Source: Gammaproteobacteria bacterium (GTDB lineage: Bacteria > Pseudomonadota > Gammaproteobacteria > Magnimaribacterales > TMED112). Taken from it: a stretch of 32,999 nt of DNA. The translations under genes and the position numbers were made by a program. Position 1 is the stretch's first letter. Each line of letters opens with the position of its first letter. The notes under the pieces were generated by a model. The model was not told the DNA's origin, made no database searches, and saw nothing but the letters and a program-made list of their open reading frames with translations. The stretch is from the NCBI GenBank assembly GCA_002716745.1, contig PBBW01000001.1, forward strand, positions 256,886-289,884, read 5' to 3'. This document shows, one piece after another, positions 8,206 through 16,354 of this stretch.

Positions 8206-10578
8206 ATGAAAAGACTAATTTTTGCATTTCTCGTTACATTTGCATTCTTTTTTGAGGCTCAAGAAGATAGCGACTATGAAGAAGTAGTGGTTACTGCCAA
8301 TAAAAAAGAAGAAACCGTTCAAGAAATTCCAATGAACATTTCTGTGATATCTGAAGGGGATATTGAAGAAAGAGGAATTACTACACCAGAAGATTTTCTA
8401 AGGACATTGGCTGGGGTAACTACTCCTGGTGGTTCTAGATTTTTTACCTTCCGAGGACTAAATACAAGTTCAGCCCAAAGATCTGCTGGCACATCGGCAA
8501 CTTATGTTGATGAAATAAAATCCGGTAATATGAATATCTTTGATATCCAAAGGATTGAGGTTTTAAGAGGTCCACAGGGAACATTGTATGGTTCCAACGC
8601 TATTGGTGGAACAATTAGGTATATTACAAATAAGCCTAATCCAGAAGCATTTGAATCTAGCTTCTCAGTTGAATATGGCTCCAAAGTTTATGCTGAAGAG
8701 GACATAAACAACTACAACGCAATGGTTAATGTGCCTCTAATTGAAGGTGTTGCTTTGAGAGCAGTTTTTTCATCTATGGTTGATCCCGGGATATACCAAA
8801 ATGTTATGACAGGGAAAAAAGGTGTTGGAACACAAAATGACGATTTAATGAGACTAACACTTGGCTTCAATTTTGATAGAGTTAATGGGTTTATTAGATA
8901 TAACGTTGCTGACAGAGTGGATGTTGGGATGAAAGAAAAGGGTAATGGCGATAAACCAGGTAATGCAGATTTAGTTGTAGCAGGTTGTGATACAGACGGT
9001 GCTGGTTGGTGGTACAACTGGGATGGTTATGAAAATTGTGCTAGGGTTGCCGGACTTTCTGCAGATTTAGCAGATTATACAAGCCTTCCTGGACTATCAA
9101 GCTATAATCCTTTATTGGCATTTGCTGACTTCTCAGATGAAATCCATAGAGTAAAAACTAAAGTAATTAGCTCAATGGTTAACTATTCTGGAGATTCATT
9201 TAACATTACTGTTATTGCTGCGAAATACGAAACTAGGGAAGATTCAGATACAGAGTGGAGTCGAATAGATATGGATGACCTTTATGCAGCCCCATTAGTC
9301 GTTGGTTCAGATAGTGAAGAAACAAGCTTTGAACTTAGAGTATCCTCCAATCCTGGAGATATTGAATGGACTGTTGGTTATTTTTATGAGGACTCAAGTG
9401 GCAAACCTAATCAAATAGTTGAAAATCAATATGGTTCAAGTGCTGATGCATTTGATTACATTGTTGGCATTATTGGTGTTCCTGGTTACGATGGAAGTGC
9501 CTATTGCCCACCTTATTGTAATGACGTGGATGGTTACCCATATATGTATTATGGAAGTTGGAGATACCACGACAATTCCAGAGAAGAATCTTTCTTTGGG
9601 CAGATATCTTATAACTGGGATGATTTTACATTCTCCTATGGTTTAAGAAGATATATGCTTGACGATAGTTACAGAGGATCTGAGTTTGGACTCTTCTACG
9701 TTGGCGATAACTTTGGGTGTGATAATAATGGAGATGGTGTCGGTGACTTTGCAGATGGTGTTACTTGTACAGAACTATCAGGCGCTGAGTCAGACACTAG
9801 ACCAAAGTTTACAGCTTCGTATACTCCAAATGATAACTTAACAGTATTTGCAGTAAGCTCTGCTGGCTACAGGCCTGGGGGCAACAATGCCGCATTGCCT
9901 TATTTCTGCGCCAATGATCCTGAGGCATCCTCATTTGAAAGAAGATATACTTCTGATAATGCTCAAAATACAGAGTTTGGTTTTAAATATAGACAACAAG
10001 GTCTATCTTTAAATGCAACTTATTTCAGTATCGACTGGCAAGATATACAAATTGGTATTGCACCAGCATGTGGTTGGTCATTTACTTATAATGGTGGACA
10101 AGCTGAAACGTCAGGACTAGAGCTTGATTTTAGTTACGACCTTGGAAACAATCTTTATCTTGATTTTGCGGGAGCATTCATGAGTGCAGAAACTACTGTA
10201 CCATTAGAGAGTTTTGGTGCTGAAGCTGGGGATAGTCTTCCTGGGACTGTTGAATCTCAATTCAATGTTGGACTTGCTTATGAAACATTAGTAATGAGTT
10301 ATCCTGCTTTTGCAAGAGTTGACCTTCTTTCTTATGGGGAGAGTTATGCAACTTTTGCTGAGTCAAATAACATGATGGCTCCAGAATATAATAAATTGAA
10401 TTTCAATGCTGGCGTTAATTTTGGTCAATCAGCAATAAACTTATCGGTTGATAACTTAACTGATGAGAGGACTGAGGCATTTAGATATGCAGTTGATTCG
10501 CCGAGCTATAGACCTAGAGATTATGTTCAATGGATTCCACCAAGATCTGTGAGCATTAAATATTCTTATAAATTCTAA
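8206..10578 (+). CDS. TonB-dependent receptor
   Basis: 790 aa; signal-like N-terminus, YEEVVVTANKKEETVQEIPMNISVI TonB box/plug, IEVLRGPQGTLYGSNAIGGTIRYIT, C-terminal ...SIKYSYKF. Confidence 0.95.
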   Translation: MKRLIFAFLVTFAFFFEAQEDSDYEEVVVTANKKEETVQEIPMNISVISEGDIEERGITTPEDFLRTLAGVTTPGGSRFFTFRGLNTSSAQRSAGTSATYVDEIKSGNMNIFDIQRIEVLRGPQGTLYGSNAIGGTIRYITNKPNPEAFESSFSVEYGSKVYAEEDINNYNAMVNVPLIEGVALRAVFSSMVDPGIYQNVMTGKKGVGTQNDDLMRLTLGFNFDRVNGFIRYNVADRVDVGMKEKGNGDKPGNADLVVAGCDTDGAGWWYNWDGYENCARVAGLSADLADYTSLPGLSSYNPLLAFADFSDEIHRVKTKVISSMVNYSGDSFNITVIAAKYETREDSDTEWSRIDMDDLYAAPLVVGSDSEETSFELRVSSNPGDIEWTVGYFYEDSSGKPNQIVENQYGSSADAFDYIVGIIGVPGYDGSAYCPPYCNDVDGYPYMYYGSWRYHDNSREESFFGQISYNWDDFTFSYGLRRYMLDDSYRGSEFGLFYVGDNFGCDNNGDGVGDFADGVTCTELSGAESDTRPKFTASYTPNDNLTVFAVSSAGYRPGGNNAALPYFCANDPEASSFERRYTSDNAQNTEFGFKYRQQGLSLNATYFSIDWQDIQIGIAPACGWSFTYNGGQAETSGLELDFSYDLGNNLYLDFAGAFMSAETTVPLESFGAEAGDSLPGTVESQFNVGLAYETLVMSYPAFARVDLLSYGESYATFAESNNMMAPEYNKLNFNAGVNFGQSAINLSVDNLTDERTEAFRYAVDSPSYRPRDYVQWIPPRSVSIKYSYKF

Positions 10579-10583
10579 TACCT

Positions 10584-10606
10584 AAGGGCGGGGAAACCCG
10601 CCCTTC
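10584..10606 (+). terminator. Intrinsic terminator-like hairpin after TBDR
   Basis: aagggcggg-gaaa-cccgcccttct: strong GC stem; short, imperfect T-tract. Confidence 0.7.
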
Positions 10607-10610
10607 TATT

Positions 10611-11213
10611 ATGAGATTGCCTTTATATCTTTTTTTAATTTCTTTATTTATAAATTCAGACAAACTTTGTGAATATGATTCAACCGAAGAAGAGGTATCT
10701 CCAGTTCAGATTACAGGTAAAAAGATATCAGGTCTCTTGCCTCCCATTGAGATAACGAATTACGATGAAAGAGTTGAATTTCAAGGCTCTTTAGGCACTC
10801 CTGCCTTTCACGAGGGCATCGATTATATTAATGAAGATAAATCAATTTTAGATGTTCCGGTATTGTCAGCATACGATGGAAAGATTGTTTACATAAGATC
10901 TGGTTGTCCAGAATCAGACCCGCTAAAGGAAAATGAAAGTTTAAGAGAATGTGGCGCAGGATGGGGTAATCATATTGTGATTAAACATAATGAATTTTTT
11001 ACAAGATACGCACACTTAAAACCTGAATCTATAATGGTGAAAATAGGACAACAAGTTAAGAGGTCAAGAGTAATAGGTTATATGGGCAATTCAGGAAGAA
11101 GTGATAAGAGACACCTACATTTTGAGATTGGATTTTTTAGTGGTGATTTTAGACCATGTGACTCCTCTCAATCATTTGATTTTGTTGTTGATCCTTTAGA
11201 ATCAGGATTTTGA
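10611..11213 (+). CDS. M23 (LytM-like) metallopeptidase, secreted
   Basis: 200 aa; HEGIDY (HxxxD), VLSAYDGKIVYI, GWGNHIVIKHN, TRYAHLKPESIMVKIGQQVKRSRVIGYMGNSG, HLHFEI. Confidence 0.9.
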   Translation: MRLPLYLFLISLFINSDKLCEYDSTEEEVSPVQITGKKISGLLPPIEITNYDERVEFQGSLGTPAFHEGIDYINEDKSILDVPVLSAYDGKIVYIRSGCPESDPLKENESLRECGAGWGNHIVIKHNEFFTRYAHLKPESIMVKIGQQVKRSRVIGYMGNSGRSDKRHLHFEIGFFSGDFRPCDSSQSFDFVVDPLESGF

Positions 11214-11696
11214 TTTAAACCGTATCCAATAGGATTGGTAGGTTATCAAGCAAAAAAACAAAAATGTTAAAAACAAAAATGTCTTTTGGAGTATTGGATC
11301 AAAGACACTATCAGCCAATGGGTTTTCAGCTGGTAGCCTAGTAAAGATCTCGGACATTCCTGGAATTAAGCTAAATAGTAGTGTTGAAGAATAAGATACT
11401 GCTTGAACATAATTTGAAATTCCAAAAAAATCTTTCCTTTCGCATATATACCCTACTAATAAAGCCACTATCGATATAATGCCAAGCAAATGAGCAAGAT
11501 TAAAGCCTCCTTTATTAAAAATTAATAATGAGGTTGCAGCTGAAAGTGCAGTTAAAATTATGTATATTTTTCCCGATGTTAATTTTGAAGAAATAATCTT
11601 GTATTGCCAGAGGATATGTAACCCTAAAACTATCGCTATCGAGCCTGTAATTGTATGTATCCAACCAATTACCGATATTCCAAAGATTAATGTCAT
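11202..11696 (-). CDS. Small integral membrane protein (DUF2306-like)
   Basis: 164 aa, repeated hydrophobic segments with H...G pattern (GWIHTITGSIAIVLG, NLAHLLGIISI). Confidence 0.55.
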   Translation of the reverse strand: MTLIFGISVIGWIHTITGSIAIVLGLHILWQYKIISSKLTSGKIYIILTALSAATSLLIFNKGGFNLAHLLGIISIVALLVGYICERKDFFGISNYVQAVSYSSTLLFSLIPGMSEIFTRLPAENPLADSVFDPILQKTFLFLTFLFFCLITYQSYWIRFKSKS

Positions 11697-11743
11697 GATT
11701 GCCCCTTCACCACTTTAAGACAATTAAATTCATTTTGCGAATG

Positions 11744-11819
11744 TGGTGGAGCCAAGGGGGATCGAACCCCTGACCTCAACACTGCCAGTGTTGCGCTCTC
11801 CCAGCTGAGCTATGGCCCC
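11744..11819 (-). tRNA. tRNA-Ala (anticodon GGC), CCA encoded
   Basis: Reverse complement GGGGCCATAGCTCAGCTGGGAGAGCGCAACACTGGCAGTGTTGAGGTCAGGGGTTCGATCCCCCTTGGCTCCACCA; anticodon loop CTGGCAG; G3:U70 pair present. Confidence 0.97.
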
Positions 11820-11873
11820 AAATCCTGTTAATTTTATACGATCTTATCTAAAAGCCAAAACATGATTAAAAAC

Positions 11874-11902
11874 TTGAAAAATGACCATTTTTCTAGTTAA
11901 AT
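11874..11902 (+). promoter_or_regulatory. Candidate sigma70-type promoter for the 984-aa TBDR
   Basis: TTGAAA - 17 bp - TTAAAT, followed by a strong SD (gagggggatct) before ATG 11929. Confidence 0.45.
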
Positions 11903-11928
11903 AACTCTAATAAGAGGGGGATCTCAAA

Positions 11929-14883
11929 ATGATTTCAAAAATAAAGTATTTAGTTTTACTACTCGCTGTCTCATTTGTATTTAATTCACAAGAGTCAGGG
12001 AGCAATAATGATGTAGAGGAAGTAGTAACGGTTGGTACACAAATCAAAGGCGCCAGAATAAACGAAGCTCTTCCAGTAACGGTAATAAGTGCAGAAGATA
12101 TCGATGACCTCGGTGTTGATTCTGGAGATGATTTACTTTCAAGTTTACCTGAACAGGGCATAAACCAGTTTGGTGAAACTGGAGATACCGGTGGTATAAA
12201 TGGTGCTAGAGGTGATGTTGGTTCTTATGATATAAGATCTCTTGGTACTGGTAACACTCTTGTACTCATTAATGGTCGAAGAATGGTTTCTGGGGCGAGC
12301 TATCAAACTGAAGAGATTGGTGGAAGTTTTGTTCCAGTAGAAAGTCCAAACACTCAAGTATTACCTCTTGGTCTTATCGAAAGAGTTGAAATTCTTCGGG
12401 ATGGTGCTGCTGCATTGTACGGATCTGATGCTGTTGCCGCTGTTGTAAATAATGTGTTGGATGCAGACTATCAAGGCTTTGAAATGAGAGTAAGATACAA
12501 AAATTTTGAACACTACAATAGAGATGATCACACTGTAACAATTAAATGGGGTGAATCATTCAATAACGGAAAAACAAGTATTACATCATATGCATCTTTT
12601 TACGACAGAGATAGAATTAGAGCTGTTGAAGATGAAGTAATGGGATTTTGTGACAGAAACGTTTTTGATGCTTCACTAGGCGGAAGAACAGACTGTTCAT
12701 CAAACTCAGCATGGGGCCAATTTGATATGTCTGGAAGAGCTAGCTACACAGATAGTTCTGGTGAGTTTTTAATTTACCCATCTAATGATCCAAGATGTCT
12801 ATTACAGCTTGGGAATGGAGTTTGTGCTGCAAGTGATTCCTCAGGAAATATTCTTTATAACTGGTATGCTGATAAAGATTACCTTGGTGCTTTAGAAAGA
12901 AGAAATGTATTTACTTTTCTTAATCATGACATGGGAAATTCAAATGAAATGTATATGGAGTTTGGATACTATGATTCTGACTATACAGCAAGAAGAGAAC
13001 AAGCAAGTGGACTTACTGCACAAAAATTTATTGTTCCATCAAGTCATCCTAATAACTTTACTGGCAAGACTCTCCAGTTAGATAACTATAGATTCAATGA
13101 TTTTGGACCGAGAGAAACATCAAGTAAAAAGACTAATATAAGAATGTTACTTGGTTTTAGAGGTCAATTAGTTAGTGGTTGGGATTGGGATTCAGCCTAT
13201 GTATTTAATGAAGAGCTTTCTGATAATACAATTTATAACAGAATTAATGCCACAGTAATGGATTCCTTATTGCAAGCTGGTCTTTATAACCCATTTAATG
13301 GTGGTGGATACCTGGGGAGACTTGATTCAGATGGAGATCCTACTGCTTGGGGAGACTGGACACCAGGTGCCCCTGAAAGCATAATGGATTTAGCAAGAAT
13401 TGATGTCATTCGAAATAATGGCAGAACTTTGAATACATTTGACTTCAAATTATCTAAACCGGATCTATTCAACCTGCCAGGTGGTGACGTTAGTGCACTG
13501 ATCGGTTTTGAGTGGAGAGGAGATAAGTTCTTTGATGATAGAGATGACAACCTTGACGGTACAAATGTTTACGTAAGACGTTCAAGCAATGGAAGATTAA
13601 GTTCCAGCCCATCTTATACATATCCGTACATTTCAAATGTAGTAGGCTCATCCCCTACTCCTGACAATGGTGGTGATAGAACAGTAAATTCAATATTTGT
13701 TGAATTAGGTGTGCCTGTTGTTAGTCCAGAAATGAATGTGCCTTTGGTACAAAGTTTCGATCTTCAAGCAGCTTGGAGAAATGAAGCTTATTCAGATTTT
13801 GAAGGTGAAGATGTGTCAAGATTCGCTTTCGGTTGGAGAGTTTCTGATGCCATCTTATTTAGAGGATCGTCTCAAGAAACATTTAGAGCTCCAAACCTTT
13901 ACACAATAAATGAACTTACAGTTTCACGTGTTAATACAAGATATGACTGGGCAGCAGTCTACGTTGATAGAGCTGCGACAGCAGCTGGTCTAGGAAGCTC
14001 AACTCTTTGGGATTCTGATGGAAGATATGGAGTTATAAGAAACACTATCGGAAACAGAGACTTACTTGCTGAGTTAGCTTCTAACGAAACTGTTGGTGTT
14101 GTATTAGAGTATGACAAAGTTGTTCTAACATATGATCTTTGGGAAGTAACATCTGATAGAACAGTTGGTCTACTGGGTGAAGAAAATTCAATGCTAATTG
14201 ATTTAGTGAGAAGACTTCAAGGCAACTGTGATGGTTTTGAAGGGGTTACTAGAGTTGCTCCTGATGCAGGTGAAGTTGAAACAATGAATGCAATAGGCTT
14301 CCCTTGCCCATTTGGTGAGGCAGAAAGTGTCTTTAACCAATACGTAAACCTTGGGCCACGTAGTGTTGCTGGTTGGGATGGAGCATTTATATATGATCTT
14401 GACTTTGACTGGGGTTCAATGGAAATGAAGCACCTTGTATCTTTCACAAGAGAGAAAGAACAAGCTAAAGGCGGTCTTGTAGATGAAATTGATGCAGCGT
14501 ATGCGTCAGGATTAATTGATCAAAGCGCATACCCACTTGCAGGACTTGGAAATCTTCTAAAAATTGAACAAGCTCCTAAGAGAAAAACAAAATCTACATT
14601 AAGATTTAAGTGGGACTCTTACGCACTTGGGTTTACTCATACAACAAGATCAGAAGTTCTTGAACCTGATGTTGGATTACGACCAGTAGGTGCAGCATCA
14701 AGAACTAACGCATATTTTGATTACAACTTTAGTTTAAATGAAAATGATGCAAGAATGCGTTTTGGAGTTAACAATTTAAACGATAGAAGACCTCCACTAG
14801 CAGACTACAGATATGGTTTCCTAGGAGATCTAGATGTAGGTACTAGAAGAGACTTCTACTTTGACTTCAGAGTTAGATATTAA
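11929..14883 (+). CDS. TonB-dependent receptor
   Basis: 984 aa; VEEVVTVGTQIKGARINEALPVTVI plug, LIERVEILRDGAAALYGSDAVAAVVNNVL, C-terminal FYFDFRVRY. Confidence 0.95.
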   Translation: MISKIKYLVLLLAVSFVFNSQESGSNNDVEEVVTVGTQIKGARINEALPVTVISAEDIDDLGVDSGDDLLSSLPEQGINQFGETGDTGGINGARGDVGSYDIRSLGTGNTLVLINGRRMVSGASYQTEEIGGSFVPVESPNTQVLPLGLIERVEILRDGAAALYGSDAVAAVVNNVLDADYQGFEMRVRYKNFEHYNRDDHTVTIKWGESFNNGKTSITSYASFYDRDRIRAVEDEVMGFCDRNVFDASLGGRTDCSSNSAWGQFDMSGRASYTDSSGEFLIYPSNDPRCLLQLGNGVCAASDSSGNILYNWYADKDYLGALERRNVFTFLNHDMGNSNEMYMEFGYYDSDYTARREQASGLTAQKFIVPSSHPNNFTGKTLQLDNYRFNDFGPRETSSKKTNIRMLLGFRGQLVSGWDWDSAYVFNEELSDNTIYNRINATVMDSLLQAGLYNPFNGGGYLGRLDSDGDPTAWGDWTPGAPESIMDLARIDVIRNNGRTLNTFDFKLSKPDLFNLPGGDVSALIGFEWRGDKFFDDRDDNLDGTNVYVRRSSNGRLSSSPSYTYPYISNVVGSSPTPDNGGDRTVNSIFVELGVPVVSPEMNVPLVQSFDLQAAWRNEAYSDFEGEDVSRFAFGWRVSDAILFRGSSQETFRAPNLYTINELTVSRVNTRYDWAAVYVDRAATAAGLGSSTLWDSDGRYGVIRNTIGNRDLLAELASNETVGVVLEYDKVVLTYDLWEVTSDRTVGLLGEENSMLIDLVRRLQGNCDGFEGVTRVAPDAGEVETMNAIGFPCPFGEAESVFNQYVNLGPRSVAGWDGAFIYDLDFDWGSMEMKHLVSFTREKEQAKGGLVDEIDAAYASGLIDQSAYPLAGLGNLLKIEQAPKRKTKSTLRFKWDSYALGFTHTTRSEVLEPDVGLRPVGAASRTNAYFDYNFSLNENDARMRFGVNNLNDRRPPLADYRYGFLGDLDVGTRRDFYFDFRVRY

Positions 14884-14890
14884 TCTAACT
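14871..14890. promoter_or_regulatory. Perfect 8-bp dyad spanning the TBDR stop codon, just upstream of the next start
   Basis: AGTTAGAT-ATTA-ATCTAACT. Confidence 0.55.
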
Positions 14891-14893
14891 TAA

Positions 14894-16354
14894 ATGATTT
14901 TAACCAGTCCAAAATCAATTGGTTTTTGGACTGGTTTTTTTTTATTCCTATTAATTTGTACAATTCCTGGTACAGACTCACTTTCTAAAGAAGCTATTTA
15001 TGTAACGGCAGTAGTCGTGTTGATGGCAACTTGGTGGGCAACGGAGGCAATTCCGCTTCCAGCAACTGCCCTACTACCACTAGCACTTTTCCCAATGCTT
15101 GGAATCTTTGGAGACATTCCATCAAAAGATGCTTTTCAACTTTCAGCAAATCCTTATGCGCATAATAATGTTTTCCTTTTTCTTGGAGGCTTCATACTTG
15201 CCTTAGCAATTGAAAAGGTAAATTTACACAAAAGAATGGCATTGAAAATGCTTTTATTGGTAGGAACAGACTCTAAGTACTTGATTGGTGGTTTTATGTT
15301 AGTTAGTGGGCTATTAAGTATGTGGATATTTAATACTTCTACTACCTTAATGTTGCTTCCAATAGCTCTTGCAGTTGCTACTGTTGTAAAAAGCACTACA
15401 AACGAATCAAATGAAAAGCAATTTGAAAATTTTCAAGTTTCACTACTTCTTGGAATAGCATATGCAGCGACTATTGGAGGTATGGCTACCATCGTTGGAA
15501 CAGGACCTAATGTTTTGGTCGTTGGGCTTTTACTTGATGAAGGGATCGAAGTTGATTTTCTTGATTGGATGTTATTAGCAACACCGATATCATTCATCAT
15601 GTTGATTGCTGGTTGGTACCTTTTAACACATATAATTTTCCCAAGCAGCCTAAGTGGAACAAATAAGACTTTTGATGAATTAAAAAATCTATATCTCAAT
15701 TTAGGGAAAGTTACCTCTGACGAAAAAAGAGTATTTATTATTTTCTGCATAACAGCCTTTTGTTGGATTTTTCGAAAATTAATTATTCTCATACCTGGTT
15801 TTAGTGGACTTACTGATTATGGAATTGCAATTTTTGCAGCCTTAGCATTGTTTATTACTCCCTCTTCAAAATCTGGTGGCCTTTTAGAATGGAGCGCAAC
15901 AAAAAATCTGCCTTGGGGAATACTTATATTGTTTGGAGGTGGATTATCAATTGCTGCACAAATTAAAGCGACCGGCTTAGGGGTATGGATAGGATCATTT
16001 TTTTCAGTTTTTGGTAATGTTGAACCCCTAATTTTAATATTTGTAATAGTAGCTATAGTAGTCTTTTTAACTGAAATCACATCCAACCAGGCAACCACTG
16101 CCACTTTTGTACCCATTATGTTTGCAATTGCATTAGGTCTAGGTTTTGATAAAGCACAGTTGGCAATTCCAGTAGCCTTGGCTGCAAGTTGTGCATTTAT
16201 GTTGCCCGTTGCTACGCCACCAAATGCAATTGTTTATGGAAGTGAAAAATTTACTATATCGCAAATGATGAGAGCAGGCTTTTACATAAATATTGTTGGA
16301 ATTATTGTTGTTACTATTTTTGCGACTTATGTTTTACCGGGAATAATAAATTGA
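14894..16354 (+). CDS. SLC13/DASS family sodium:anion (dicarboxylate-type) symporter
   Basis: 486 aa; KSIGFWTGFFLF, WWATEAIPLPATALLPLALFPMLGI, MWIFNTSTTLMLLPIALAV, TEITSNQATTATFVPI, MLPVATPPNAIVYGS. Confidence 0.93.
   Translation: MILTSPKSIGFWTGFFLFLLICTIPGTDSLSKEAIYVTAVVVLMATWWATEAIPLPATALLPLALFPMLGIFGDIPSKDAFQLSANPYAHNNVFLFLGGFILALAIEKVNLHKRMALKMLLLVGTDSKYLIGGFMLVSGLLSMWIFNTSTTLMLLPIALAVATVVKSTTNESNEKQFENFQVSLLLGIAYAATIGGMATIVGTGPNVLVVGLLLDEGIEVDFLDWMLLATPISFIMLIAGWYLLTHIIFPSSLSGTNKTFDELKNLYLNLGKVTSDEKRVFIIFCITAFCWIFRKLIILIPGFSGLTDYGIAIFAALALFITPSSKSGGLLEWSATKNLPWGILILFGGGLSIAAQIKATGLGVWIGSFFSVFGNVEPLILIFVIVAIVVFLTEITSNQATTATFVPIMFAIALGLGFDKAQLAIPVALAASCAFMLPVATPPNAIVYGSEKFTISQMMRAGFYINIVGIIVVTIFATYVLPGIIN
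14902..14943 (+). terminator. Intrinsic-terminator-like hairpin inside the 5' end of the DASS transporter CDS
   Basis: AACCAGTCCAAAA - tcaattggt - TTTTGGACTGGTT then T-tract; perfect 13-bp stem. Confidence 0.75.

Noticed and set aside
15433-16116. Antisense ORFs (119 and 99 aa) under the DASS transporter
   Set aside because: Shadow ORFs of a conserved membrane protein; no independent evidence of coding
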